64,000 nt of DNA, from the NCBI RefSeq assembly GCF_900215485.1, contig NZ_OCMZ01000001.1, positions 868,001 to 932,000 on the forward strand, given 5' to 3'. Position 1 is the stretch's first letter. The number at the start of each line of letters is the position of its first letter. The notes beneath the pieces were generated by a model. That model was not told where the DNA came from. It made no database searches and saw only the letters and a list, made by a program, of their open reading frames with translations. The translations under genes were made by a program, and so were the position numbers. Origin of the DNA: Nitrosovibrio sp. Nv4. GTDB taxonomy: Bacteria; Pseudomonadota; Gammaproteobacteria; Burkholderiales; Nitrosomonadaceae. Below, piece after piece: positions 44,889 to 55,200 of the stretch.

Positions 44889-46406
44889 ATGCCCCTAGCT
44901 ATTCTCTATAGCCGCGCTATTTCGGGCATGGAAGCGCCGCTGGTCACGGTGGAAGTTCACATTGCCAATGGCCTGCCCAGCTTTACCATCGTCGGACTGC
45001 CGGAAGCGGAGGTGAAGGAGAGCAAAGACAGGGTGCGGGCGGCGTTGCAAAACGCGCAGTTCGAATTTCCCGCAAGGCGCATCACTGTCAATCTTGCCCC
45101 CGCCGACTTGCCCAAGGAGAGCGGCCGTTTCGACCTGCCGATCGCATTGGGCATATTAGCCGCCACCGGTCAAATTCCATCGGACAAACTCGATAAATAT
45201 GAATGGGCTGGTGAACTCGCCCTGACGGGAGAATTGCGCACAATCCGCGGAGCATTGGCAATGACTTACGGCGCGTCGCGCTCAGGGCGGAGTTTCGTGC
45301 TGCCTCTACAAAACGCGGCTGAAGCTGCGCTGGTCAAGGAGGCTGTGGTTTATCCCGCCTCATCATTGCTTCAGATTTGTGCACACCTTGCTAACCGCGA
45401 ACCATTGCAATTTTATACCTACGGTGGAGCAGGCGCGAACGGAGACACCGAAACGAGCACCACTCAACATCCTGACATGGAAGAGGTGAAAGGACAGGGC
45501 CGTGCAAAGCGGGCGCTGGAAATTGCGGCGGCAGGGGGTCACAGTATGCTGATGATCGGTCCGCCTGGGACAGGAAAGTCCATGCTGGCTGCCCGGCTTC
45601 CGGGCATTTTGCCATCCATGACCGAGGATGAGGCACTCGAATCCGCGGCGATGCAGTCGCTGAGCAGCGGGGGCTTCAACGTCGCCAACTGGAAACGCCG
45701 CCCTTATCGTTCGCCTCACCATACCGCATCGGGTGTGGCGCTGGTCGGCGGCGGGAGCAATCCGCGCCCTGGCGAGATTTCGCTGGCGATGAATGGCGTG
45801 TTGTTCCTGGACGAGCTGCCGGAATTCGATCGCAAGGTACTGGAAGTCTTGCGCGAACCGCTGGAATCAGGTCGCATAACTATTTCGCGTGCGGCGCGCC
45901 AGGCTGATTTTCCCGCCCGGTTCCAACTGATCGCGGCGATGAACCCCTGCCTTTGCGGTTACCTCGGCCATCACAGCGGAAGATGCCGTTGTACTCCTGA
46001 TCAGATAACGCGCTACCGGGGCAAAATTTCTGGCCCTCTGCTTGATCGTATCGACATCCAGATCGAAGTCCCCGCCGTACCCGAGGAAGACTTGATGCGA
46101 CAGGCGCAAGGCGAATCAAGCAGCAGAATCAGGCAACGCGTTGAAATGGCCTATCACCGGCAATGGGAGCGGCAGGGCAAGGCCAATGCACGATTGACGG
46201 TAAAGGATATGGATAAACACTGTGTACCGGATGCGCAGGGAGAGAACCTGCTCAAGCAAGCCATCAGCCGCCTGAATTTTTCCGCCCGGGCTTATCATCG
46301 CGTCCTGAAAGTAGCGCGCACCATCGCCGACCTCGCGGAAAGCACCAGTATAAGCAGTTTGCATATCGCCGAAGCGGTACAGTACCGGAAGCTGGACAGA
46401 AATTAG
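44889..46406 (+). CDS. comM: YifB/ComM family Mg-chelatase-like AAA+ ATPase
   Basis: 505 aa. An N-terminal Lon-protease-like domain (YSRAISGMEAPLVTVEVHIANGLPSFTIVGLP), AAA+ core with Walker A GPPGTGKS and Walker B FLDELPEFDR, and a C-terminal Mg-chelatase extension (LNFSARAYHRVLKVARTIADL). ComM is a branch-migration helicase for natural transformation in other species. Full length. Confidence 0.95.
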   Translation: MPLAILYSRAISGMEAPLVTVEVHIANGLPSFTIVGLPEAEVKESKDRVRAALQNAQFEFPARRITVNLAPADLPKESGRFDLPIALGILAATGQIPSDKLDKYEWAGELALTGELRTIRGALAMTYGASRSGRSFVLPLQNAAEAALVKEAVVYPASSLLQICAHLANREPLQFYTYGGAGANGDTETSTTQHPDMEEVKGQGRAKRALEIAAAGGHSMLMIGPPGTGKSMLAARLPGILPSMTEDEALESAAMQSLSSGGFNVANWKRRPYRSPHHTASGVALVGGGSNPRPGEISLAMNGVLFLDELPEFDRKVLEVLREPLESGRITISRAARQADFPARFQLIAAMNPCLCGYLGHHSGRCRCTPDQITRYRGKISGPLLDRIDIQIEVPAVPEEDLMRQAQGESSSRIRQRVEMAYHRQWERQGKANARLTVKDMDKHCVPDAQGENLLKQAISRLNFSARAYHRVLKVARTIADLAESTSISSLHIAEAVQYRKLDRN

Positions 46407-46481
46407 CCTGGAACTGCGGAAATAAGACGGAAGCCACGGGACTGATTCCATCTCGGCGGGATTCCCCGTATTTCCAGAAAA

Positions 46482-47759
46482 TTAGCCGAAGGCCCGCGAC
46501 ACGATATAAATTGTCAACCCCACCAGCCCGCCGATTAAAGTGCCGTTGATGCGGATATATTGAAGGTCTTCGCCTACCTGCTGCTCGATCCGGCGGGTAA
46601 CGGTCTCGGTGTCCCAGTTACGTACCGTGTCCGCAATCAGCAAACCCACGTCGCGTTGGTGCGATTGCACTGCCTCTACTACCACATCGTGTATCCATTC
46701 ATTGAGGCGCCAGCGCAACTCCTCTTCGCGCAACAGAGCGCGGGTGGCGGATTGCGTTGCTTCCCGCAGCCACGCCTTTATGGCCGAATCTGCGCTGCCG
46801 ATGTCTTCCCGCAGACTGCCACGGATGTCGCGCCATAAACCGGCGGCGAATTCGCGTAGTGCCGGATGATCCAGCAGCTTGCGTGTGTGTACAGCAATCT
46901 GCTGGCGATATTCAGGGGATGATGCCAGCTCGGAAACCAGTTTCTCAATGGCTGCGTCGAGCCTGAGGCGCAGCGGATGCTCGGGTTCGCGCCCAATCTC
47001 GGCGACGACCTCGCGCAGCACTGCCACCACGCTGTCAGCCACCTTGTCGTCCATCGAAAGCCGTTGCCAGAACCAGGCGGTGTTCTCGCGCACGCGCTCG
47101 CGAATACGCTGTTCGTTGGCGGTGACGTATTCATCCGCTTCCTGCAATAACCTGTCGAGCAGCACCTGATGCCGCTTCTCCGCAGTGAGCATTGCTATCA
47201 CTTCGCCAAGCAGTGGGCCGAGGTCGAAGTGCTGCGCGCGCTTGGATAAGCTGTCGGAAACGAAGCGCCGCACATGATGGTCTTCGACTGAATCCAGCAA
47301 TTGCGGAATCAGGCGGATCACACGGTCGGCGAAGACTTCGGTTCGCTCCGGGGCCGACAGCCATCGGGCCAGGTTACCGGACAGGTCTACCCCGGCCAGT
47401 TTTGCCGAGACCACCTCAGGGGAGGCGAAGTTAAGCTCCACAAAACGTCCCAGCGAAGCACCGATGCGCTCCTTGTTGCGCGGAACGATCGCAGTGTGGG
47501 GAATTGGCAGGCCCAGCGGTTGGCGGAAGAGAGCCGTCACTGCGAACCAGTCGGCCAGCGCACCCACCACGGCTGCTTCGGCGAAAGCGCGGAGATAGCC
47601 AATCGACGGATGAGCTGAAAGAAACACGTTGGCGAGAACGAGAACGACGAGCATCGCAACCAGCATCCCCGTCGCAAGCCGCCGCATCCGGTTATCGGCG
47701 AGAGATGGCTTAAGGGAGCGTTTATCCTGATCCGCGGCTTGTGGTTCGAATGGCTGCAT
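46482..47759 (-). CDS. DUF445 membrane protein
   Basis: A 425-aa protein. N-terminal hydrophobic helix (ATGMLVAMLVVLVLANVFLS), then the DUF445 hallmark AFAEAAVVGALADWFAVTALFRQPLGLPIPHTAIVPRNKERIG, a long helical middle and a C-terminal GTLIGGLVGLTIYIVS helix. Function of the family is unknown. It is convergent with comM. Confidence 0.93.
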   Translation of the reverse strand: MQPFEPQAADQDKRSLKPSLADNRMRRLATGMLVAMLVVLVLANVFLSAHPSIGYLRAFAEAAVVGALADWFAVTALFRQPLGLPIPHTAIVPRNKERIGASLGRFVELNFASPEVVSAKLAGVDLSGNLARWLSAPERTEVFADRVIRLIPQLLDSVEDHHVRRFVSDSLSKRAQHFDLGPLLGEVIAMLTAEKRHQVLLDRLLQEADEYVTANEQRIRERVRENTAWFWQRLSMDDKVADSVVAVLREVVAEIGREPEHPLRLRLDAAIEKLVSELASSPEYRQQIAVHTRKLLDHPALREFAAGLWRDIRGSLREDIGSADSAIKAWLREATQSATRALLREEELRWRLNEWIHDVVVEAVQSHQRDVGLLIADTVRNWDTETVTRRIEQQVGEDLQYIRINGTLIGGLVGLTIYIVSRAFG

Positions 47760-48196
47760 CCGATGAATGGATCAAATTTAGAAGCACTTATTTCCAAAGC
47801 ATTTTTTTCAATCTGTGTAAATTCAAAGTACCCTTTACAAAGCCTTATAGTCAAGATGTTTTTAGCGGGAAGGCGATATTCAAGGGTCGGCCTGATGGGC
47901 GCGACACTTACCGGTAACTGTTATCCGCGTGAAGAGAGACGTTTAAAAAATCACGTATCCGGCGAACGGCGGCTGCAGGCTGAGCCTACGGTTGAGCCTG
48001 ATTAGGCTGTCCGCCGGCCCGCCGACCCGCCAACCCGATATGGTAATCCTCTCCATTTCAACGGCATGGAAATATGCGAGTACCGATATTCGTTTGAATT
48101 CTGTAATTTTTGCGAATGTTAAATTTTTATGACAGTGCTTGCATCTTGAAAGATATTGGCTATAAATAATTTTTGGCGGGGAAAAAAGGTGGGATC
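47760..48196. other. Divergent gene-free region
   Basis: 437 bases between the DUF445 gene and the DUF5132 gene. The right end is AT-rich with the promoter candidate at 48139-48166. Nothing else is seen. Confidence 0.45.
48139..48166 (+). promoter_or_regulatory. Weak sigma-70 promoter candidate
   Basis: TTGCAT (48139-48144), 16-bp gap, TATAAA (48161-48166), about 30 bases before the DUF5132 start. Three of six and five of six matches. Confidence 0.3.
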
Positions 48197-48634
48197 ATGA
48201 CTTCGGAAAATTTTTTCAAAAGCAATGTTGTCACGGGACTGGCGGCGGGCGTGGGCGCAACGTTGCTTGCGCCGGTGTTACTTCCCATTCTGGCAAATAT
48301 CGCCAAGCCCCTCACTAAGGCGGCCATCAAGGCAGGCATTGTCTGTTACGAGAAAGGGGTCGAATCCTTTGCCGAATTTGGTGAAGTGATGGATGATCTG
48401 GTGGCGGAGGCCAAGTCGGAAATGAACCCCGACGCTGCGCCGGTTGCGGCAGTTGCTGCTCAGGCCAGCCAGACTGGCGACGCAGCCGCAGGTTCGGCCT
48501 CGGCAGGCGCTACCCCAGCCGGTCACACCCGTGATGCAGGCCAAGGTGCGCCTGGAACTGCCGATACGCAGTCGGGTAAGGGTAATAAGGGTAGCGATTC
48601 TGCCCAAACTCCACCTGCGGATCGAGGTGCGTGA
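48197..48634 (+). CDS. DUF5132 protein
   Basis: 145 aa from ATG 48197, after AGGTGGG; an earlier TTG is rejected. Residues 1-75 fit DUF5132: FFKSNVVTGLAAGVGATLLAPVLLPIL is a membrane-associated hydrophobic helix, then KPLTKAAIKAGIVCYEKG and an acidic helix. The rest is Ala/Gly/Ser-rich and probably disordered. DUF5132 genes often occur with HMA-like proteins and P-type ATPases, as here. Overlaps the next gene by one base (TGATG). Confidence 0.85.
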   Translation: MTSENFFKSNVVTGLAAGVGATLLAPVLLPILANIAKPLTKAAIKAGIVCYEKGVESFAEFGEVMDDLVAEAKSEMNPDAAPVAAVAAQASQTGDAAAGSASAGATPAGHTRDAGQGAPGTADTQSGKGNKGSDSAQTPPADRGA

Positions 48635-49167
48635 TGATCCCGGCTGCACGCTTGGTACACGCCCTGCCGGGCAGGAAGCGTATCAGGATTGCGGAAAAAC
48701 GGGGGGACGAGAAGTATTTCGCCTCTCTTGAAAACGACTTAGCCGCCTGTCCCGGCATTCTGGCAGTGGATGCAAACGTTCTCACAGGGAGTGTGCTGGT
48801 CCGCCACGCGGCAGATGATCTGCAAGTTTGGGGCTATGCGGCGGAGCGGGAATTATTCCGTATAACTAACGATGACCCCGGCGCGCCTGCCGTGACCCAG
48901 CCGACCGTTTCAGATCCGAAGGCGGTCACCCGGAATCGGAATCCACAGAAAAGGAATTTCCAGAAAATCTCAAGTAGGGACTTCAATTGGCGATCTCTGA
49001 TATTCCTGGGCTTGGCCGGACTGGGCATTGCCCAGGCTATAGAGGGCAATATTGCGGTTCCGGCGGTAACGGCATTCTGGTACGCGCTCAATGCTTTCCC
49101 TGGGTCAACTCACATTAATAATATGGAACGCCGGTTCGTGGAAGCAGAGCCGCCAGGCGGGCTATAG
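48634..49167 (+). CDS. Cysteine-free HMA-like domain protein
   Basis: 177 aa from ATG 48634 (GTG 48631 is an alternative). Residues 1-70 fold like HMA: LVHALPGRKRIRI, then DANVLTGSVLVRH. The metal-binding CxxC is missing. Residues about 110-150 include a hydrophobic stretch (LIFLGLAGLGIAQAIEG). It probably acts with the ATPase at 52249, whose N-terminus is similar. Coupled to DUF5132. Confidence 0.8.
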   Translation: MIPAARLVHALPGRKRIRIAEKRGDEKYFASLENDLAACPGILAVDANVLTGSVLVRHAADDLQVWGYAAERELFRITNDDPGAPAVTQPTVSDPKAVTRNRNPQKRNFQKISSRDFNWRSLIFLGLAGLGIAQAIEGNIAVPAVTAFWYALNAFPGSTHINNMERRFVEAEPPGGL

Positions 49168-49431
49168 GACGCTGAATGTACAAATGTAAGCAAGCTTTGA
49201 TCATTCTTCCCCGCATCAACCTACCGGATCAGGCGCTTCCAAACTCACAGATTTGTTTTACGCAAGACATGGCTGTGGTTGAACAAAACCGATGCGAAAA
49301 AAACGCGCAACCCGTCGTCAAAGCGGCGGGAGTCAAATCGAGCAACCGCACCATAGCGGTAAAGACGTCCAGAAGACGCATTCCGACATCATGACAGACG
49401 GATTGCAATTTACAACCAGGAGGATTTTGAA

Positions 49432-50220
49432 ATGACGACATCGAAAACAGGAAAACATCCCAGTGAAGAGAAGCACACCAGTAAAGAACCGCATACCCGC
49501 GGAACGCATACCCATGCGGAAACGCATCCCGATGAAAAAAAGCGCACCAGTGCGGAAACCTATCGCAGTGAAGAAGCGCGGGGTGCTTCTCGCACCACCG
49601 CGCGGACCATGGGCGCCGCCGGCGATACCGTAAAAACAGGCATCGTCACCAGTCTAAAAGGCATCGACGAAATCGAATCGGATATCGTCAGTCTGGTGCG
49701 CAATACCGTATCCAACTCGCTGAGAGCTACCGGCGCGGTCGGTACGGAAGCGATCAATGTAACCAGGGACGTGGTCAAAGGCGCACTCTCCGCCACCGAT
49801 GAGCTTGGGACTGGACTGCTGGTCACCACCAAGAGCGTCGCCAAGGGCGTGATACTGGGTGTCTCCGACGTAGGCGGCGACGTCATCACGGCGGCCACCG
49901 AGATTACGAAAGCCGCCGTGAAAGGTACTGGTGACCTAGGCGGCGATACTACGCTGGTGGCCAAGCGAACCGTGGACGGCGTAGTCGAGGCAGTCACCGA
50001 AACGGGTGGGAATGTCCTGGAAACTGCCAAGGCAGCGGCAAATGGTGCGGCGGAGGCTGCAGGTGGCATCGGCACCACCGCTGTCGCCAGCGTGCGCGAC
50101 ATCCTCCTCAGCGTTGTCGGCGGCGTCAAGGATGTGGCGAGTGCCGCATTGCCCAAGTCGTCCCGCGCGGAAGGCGGTCACCCTCCGGCACACCCGCGCC
50201 ATGGCAAGGATGCCGCATGA
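49432..50220 (+). CDS. Protein with seven 22-residue amphipathic repeats
   Basis: 262 aa; ATG after AGGAGG. Residues 1-55 are hydrophilic, rich in His/Thr/Lys/Glu. Residues 77-230 are seven tandem 22-residue units, each with a Gly-[Gly/Thr/Ser] near positions 6-7 and a helix with alternating small/hydrophobic and Lys/Asp/Glu residues. Units begin GIDEIES, ATGAVGT, ATDELGT, GVSDVGG, GTGDLGG, AVTETGG, AAGGIGT. The 22 = 2 x 11 period resembles apolipoprotein-type helices, suggesting membrane or lipid surface binding (inference). No named family known to me. Confidence 0.8.
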   Translation: MTTSKTGKHPSEEKHTSKEPHTRGTHTHAETHPDEKKRTSAETYRSEEARGASRTTARTMGAAGDTVKTGIVTSLKGIDEIESDIVSLVRNTVSNSLRATGAVGTEAINVTRDVVKGALSATDELGTGLLVTTKSVAKGVILGVSDVGGDVITAATEITKAAVKGTGDLGGDTTLVAKRTVDGVVEAVTETGGNVLETAKAAANGAAEAAGGIGTTAVASVRDILLSVVGGVKDVASAALPKSSRAEGGHPPAHPRHGKDAA

Positions 50221-50637
50221 CGACCTGATGCTGTTTGCATGCAGCATTTTAACTGCCCTGACGCAGAGTAACTCGGCGTTGCGTTGGTCCAGGGGAGTTG
50301 CGTCGGCAGCCCCCTGATACGCCGGGGTAGGGCAGAGTGCCGCCGTTGGCGGTCTTACCGGAAGCATCCGACATCAGCCCAGTGCCGGCCGTTTCACTGG
50401 CGCTGTTCCTGGCTGCTGCGGCCGTCACATCATTGTTCGTTGTTTCCTTCAATACTCTCCCGCCCAGGCACAGACTCCGCCTTTTGCAGCGATTCCATCG
50501 TGGATGCTCTCAGCCTCATCGCTTGCGTCTTCATCTTCAGCCGATTGCTTCACTGAACCGCAGCCGTTTCATCAAGCTGTAACAAAGCACTGATTAAATA
50601 CACGCCATGAGAAAGAAACCCGAGTGGAGGCCAAATC
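50221..50637. other. Gene-free region
   Basis: 417 bases between two plus-strand genes of the HMA cluster. A short frame at 50337-50582 contains one hydrophobic stretch but its C-terminal half is Arg/His/Leu-rich without protein character, so it is not called. A GGAGG ribosome site for the next gene lies at its end. Confidence 0.4.
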
Positions 50638-51009
50638 ATGGCTAATTATATTCACCACGTCCCCGGTCGGTTGCGAGTCAACACTCCGGCACTGAAAAAA
50701 AACGAAGCCCGCGCCCGGCAGCTGAAGTTTTACCTGGAAGGGATGCATGGCGTTCTTCAGGCTGAAACCAGCATTGTCACCGGCAGCGTTGTGATCAAGT
50801 ACGACACGTGCCTTATCAGCTCTACCACGATCCTCAACTCGTTGTGCGACCATGGATACATCCAGGATATCCAGGCGGCGCATGCCGCAGTCAATCAATT
50901 TACGCACCACCTTCATCCGGTACAGAAGGTCGCGGATGCTTTCGTGGCAAAACTGGTCGAAACTGCTGTGGAACGCTCAGCTATCGCTTTGGTCTCCGCA
51001 CTGATCTAG
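50638..51009 (+). CDS. Second cysteine-free HMA-like protein
   Basis: 123 aa; GGAGG upstream. N-terminal HMA-like fold with IHHVPGRLRVN and TSIVTGSVVIKYD, as in the 48634 protein but again without CxxC. The C-terminal half is helical (VADAFVAKLVETAVERSAIALVSALI) and may contact a membrane. It is convergent with the metK-like gene, 48 bases between stops. Confidence 0.82.
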   Translation: MANYIHHVPGRLRVNTPALKKNEARARQLKFYLEGMHGVLQAETSIVTGSVVIKYDTCLISSTTILNSLCDHGYIQDIQAAHAAVNQFTHHLHPVQKVADAFVAKLVETAVERSAIALVSALI

Positions 51010-51057
51010 CACGATATCTTTCCACTCCCAGCATGTCGGTGCTCCGTGCAATGTCCG

Positions 51058-52248
51058 TCAACGGAGCAATCCTGCCTTGTCCGTGGCCTCCCACGGTAGC
51101 CCGACATCCATTCTTCCCACCTGACCATATACCGCAAGTCTGCGGTAAAACCCTCCCCGGAACAGTTGCGGCTGATAACGCAGATTGAACACACGGATGA
51201 TCCCTGCCGGCCGGAAATCGAAATGGGCGTGAATGCGGGCCGCGATTTCCGCGTCAGGTATGCTTCCTGTGCCAAAGCTGTCCACCTGGACGCTTACCGG
51301 TCTCGTTATCCCGATCGAATACGCCAGGTGTACCTCGCACGCCTGTGCGAGACCGGCCGCAACCACGTTCTTGGCAGCGTAGCGCGCAGCATAGGCACCC
51401 ACCCGGTCGATTCGGGACGGGTCCTTGCCGGATAGTGCAGATTCCGAGTGCCGGGAATATTCACCGTAAGTATCGACGGCGTTCTTGCGGCCAGTCATTC
51501 CCGAATGCAGTGAAGGTCCTCCATTGACAACCGGTCCGTCCGGGTTGATGAAAACATGGGTACGAGCATCCGGCCGCAACTCCTCAGCCAGGAAGGCGGG
51601 CTCGATCACATGCTCATGCAGGTCGTCCCGCAACTTGTCATGGCCCCGTAGAACAGTGCTCCACTGGCTCGCCACCAGAGTAATGGAGTGGATGCGGTGC
51701 GGCCTGCCGTCGCGGTACTCCACTCCCACCTGGGTTTTTCCATCCGGGGCCAGATAGGGCAGTTGCTTTTGGAATCGCGCCGCTGCCAGACGACGGGCCA
51801 GTTTATGAGAAAGCCAGATAGGCAGCGGCATCATGGCTGCGCTCTGGTTGCAGGCAAAGCCGAAAACATTGGCCTGATTCCTGGCGGTTATGGCTTCCAG
51901 CTCTTCCTCTCCCATCTGCCGCTCATCGGGTTGCGGATAAGACAGCGCCGGCAGTTCCATCAGGCTGGTCATGACGGTGCAATCCTTTGCGTTGAAAGCG
52001 CCGTGCTCATAGCCGATCTGGCCGATGACCTGCCGCGCTACATCGGGAATATCAATCGAAGCCTGCGAAGCGAAGCGCGCCGCGATAAATAGTATCCCTT
52101 TGGATACAGCGCATTCCGCCACCACCCTTGAAAATGGGTCTTGTTGAAGGAACCGGTCGATCAGTGCATCGCTCACCTGGTCGCAAAGCTTATCCGGATG
52201 CCCATCGGTAACGGATTCAGAGGTGAACATGAAATCCTTTTTCATCAT
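51058..52248 (-). CDS. Divergent methionine adenosyltransferase
   Basis: A 396-aa MetK-family protein: FTSESVTDGHPDKLCDQVSDAL, the GKDPSRIDRVGAYAARYAAKN segment and WEATDKAGLLR at the end are clear. But positions corresponding to E. coli Asp118 and Asp238 read N (ARNQANVFG) and H (GGPSLHSGMTGRK), and the HGGGAFSGKD loop reads HSESALSGKD. It may be a specialised paralogue with altered activity. It starts one base after the P-type ATPase stop, so it is translationally coupled to that gene, an odd partner for a MAT. Confidence 0.85.
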   Translation of the reverse strand: MMKKDFMFTSESVTDGHPDKLCDQVSDALIDRFLQQDPFSRVVAECAVSKGILFIAARFASQASIDIPDVARQVIGQIGYEHGAFNAKDCTVMTSLMELPALSYPQPDERQMGEEELEAITARNQANVFGFACNQSAAMMPLPIWLSHKLARRLAAARFQKQLPYLAPDGKTQVGVEYRDGRPHRIHSITLVASQWSTVLRGHDKLRDDLHEHVIEPAFLAEELRPDARTHVFINPDGPVVNGGPSLHSGMTGRKNAVDTYGEYSRHSESALSGKDPSRIDRVGAYAARYAAKNVVAAGLAQACEVHLAYSIGITRPVSVQVDSFGTGSIPDAEIAARIHAHFDFRPAGIIRVFNLRYQPQLFRGGFYRRLAVYGQVGRMDVGLPWEATDKAGLLR

Positions 52249-55200
52249 CTAGACTTCCACTGTAAGGTCGGAGGGCAAAAGCGCCTGACGTCGCTTGCCT
52301 TCGAAGGGTTCTTTTCCTTTAGTCGCTCCGTTCATAATAAAGGGCAGTATCGATCCCGCACTTATCACCGCCATATCGGTCAGGCCCGGCAGGGTATTTC
52401 CAAGCAGGCTCCTGAGCCCTGGTACAGCGACCGATGCCAATTGCAGTGCAGCCGTTGTGCCCAGCGCCAGGTTGAGGTATGAATTGGGACGTAGTGGTTC
52501 ATGGCTGACAACGCGGCTCTGGTCGGACCGGCAGTTGTAGGCATGCAGCAGTTGCGCCATCGTCAGGGTCATGAAGGCGACTGTGCTGGCTTGGGGCCCT
52601 ATCCCATGGCGCGCCACCGCATAGCCGTAACTGGACATGGCGCCTGCGGTCATAGCAAAGGATTCGAATCCGTAGCGCTTGAAATCGGACGAACTCACGA
52701 TAGGTTCCTGGGGGTCTCTCGGCGCACGGCTTAGAATGTCCGGCTCGGGTGGCTCGACGGCGAGCGCCAGAGCCGGAAAAATGTCGGTCACCAGATTGAT
52801 CCATAGCAACTGCATGGTGGTGAGCGGTGTACCCAGTCCGGTTCCAATGGAACCCAGCATCATCATGATCTCCGAGAGGTTGGTGGCAGTGAGGAAGTGG
52901 ACCGATTTGCGGATGTTGTTATATATCGTACGTCCCTCCGAGACCGCTACGATCATGGTGTGCAGGTTATCGTCCTCCAGCACGACGTCAGCCACGTCGC
53001 GTGCCACCTCCGTGCCGACGCCGCCCATGGCCACGCCAATGTCGGCAACTTTAAGCGCCGGCCCGTCGTTGATTCCGTCACCGGTCATGGCGGCGACCTT
53101 GCCCGCGCGCTGCAGCGCCTGCATGATTTGCAGCTTGTTGGCTGGGCTTACGCGCGAAAAAATGTTGACTTTCTGGACGAGCCCGGTGAGCACCTCTGGA
53201 TCCAGTTGCTCAAGCCGGGTGGAATCGAGAATGTTCAGTTCCTTGCTGCCGGATAGGCCAAGTTCCTTGCCGATAGCATATGCGGTCGCGCTTTGGTCAC
53301 CGGTAATCATCACCGTATCTATCCCCGCCTGATGAAACAGGGCGATAAGTTCCTTCACCCCCTGCCGCACGGGGTCCGCCATGCCGGTCAACCCGAGCCA
53401 GATGAGATCTTGTGCTGAGGTCTCATCCGCTTCTTGCGCCAGCTCCATATAGGCAAACCCAAGCACACGCAGGGCTTCCCCTGCCATGCGATCATTTTCG
53501 ATCAGTATGGCGGCGCGCTCGGTTTCCGTGAGTGGAAGACGAACTCCGTCCTTGATCCACCAGCCACATAACTCTAGCACCTCGGCCGGGCTCCCCTTGA
53601 CCGCGATAAACTTTCTACCCTCTTCCATTACGTGCGTTGTGCGCATGTAATTGTGCTTTTCGGTGCGGTATTCCACTTGCACTCTTGGGTATTGCTGCCG
53701 CAGCGCGTCCACCGACACGCCAGCCGCAATTGCCAGATGCACCAATGCAGTCTCGGTTGCGGACCCCTTGAACATATAATCGCCTGCGGCGCCGCTCAAC
53801 TCCGTCTCGTTGCACAGAACGGCCACGTGCATGAGGCGCAGTAATTCATCGCTCTGATAGGGGTCCATTCTTACCCCGCTGTCGTAAAACGCATCGTTAG
53901 CCAGTGTAATGCGGCGCCCGCCGCTATGTAGCGTCAGCACCGACATGCGGTTAAGCGTAATCGTTCCCGTCTTGTCGAGGCAGATCACTTGCATGGCTCC
54001 CAAGGTTTCCACGGCGTCCAGGTGGCGCACCAGCACGTGGTGGCGGCGCATATTGCGGATACCCAGCGCCAGGGTGGTGGTGGCGACGGTGGGCAGACCT
54101 TCCGGCACTGCCGCAACGGCCAGGGAAATTGAGCTCTTCAGCATCTGCAGCCACCCGTAGCCACGCGCCAGCCCGATCAGGAACACCATTCCGCAGATGC
54201 CGACGGATAGCAGCACCATCTGGTTCCCCAAGGTAGCGAGCTGGCGTTGCATAGGTGTATCCGGAGGCCTGGTTTCACCCACCAGCACCTGGATGGTGCC
54301 AATCTCGGTTTGACGCCCGGTGGCGACCACTACTGCCAGTCCGCTGCCTCCGGTAACCACCGTGCCCATGTAGACCATGTTGATGCGGTCCCCCAGGGAC
54401 ACATCAGGCTTCTCTAGCGGCTCAACTGCCTTGATGACCGGCAGACTTTCCCCTGTCAGCGCTGACTCGTCTATCATCAGATTGCGCGACTCCAGCAGCC
54501 TGGCGTCCGCCGCTACACGACATCCTGGCGCCAGCACCAGGATGTCGCCCGGCACCAGAACTTCAGCCCCTACTTCGCCAAGCTGGGCGTCACGGATCAC
54601 CAGAGCTTTCTGGGAAGCCGTTTCTCCGAGCGCATTAATCGTTCGTTCCGCCTGGGACTCGGCGACATACCCAGTGCCTGCGTTGATTAGAACTACTCCA
54701 AGAATCACGACGGCGTCGGCCAGGCCTCCGGTAGCTACAGAAAGCACGGCGGACATGCCCAGCAAAGCTACCGGCAGGCTCTTGAACTGTCCCAGAAAAA
54801 TATTCAGCCCGGAGCGGGGCGGTATCCGCGGCAGGCTGTTGGCGCCAAAGCGCCGTAGCTTGAGCTGCACGGAATCCTGACTAAGGCCCCGCTCGCTGGA
54901 AGTTTCCAGGTCTGCCAGCACAGCATTGCCAGGCAGCACATGCCAGTTGCCTCCTTCTTGTACCGGAGCCGGGCTGGCGCCACGAGAAGCAACCGGCCAT
55001 TCGGAGGCAAGTGTGGGCTCCGCCAACACCTGCTCCACCAGGACCGTGATTTCTCCAACTTCCTGCACCGGGTCGAAAACGATCAATAAGCGGCCGGTAA
55101 GAATATTCGCGGAGGCCTGCCTGATCCCAGAATGCCTAGCCAATGCAGACTCGATCCTGAGCCTGACCGGCTCGCAGCGATACAAACCCTTGACCTCAAG

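Noticed and set aside
50337-50582. 81-codon frame with a hydrophobic stretch
   Set aside because: The second half is Arg/His/Leu-rich without protein character, and no ribosome site is seen.
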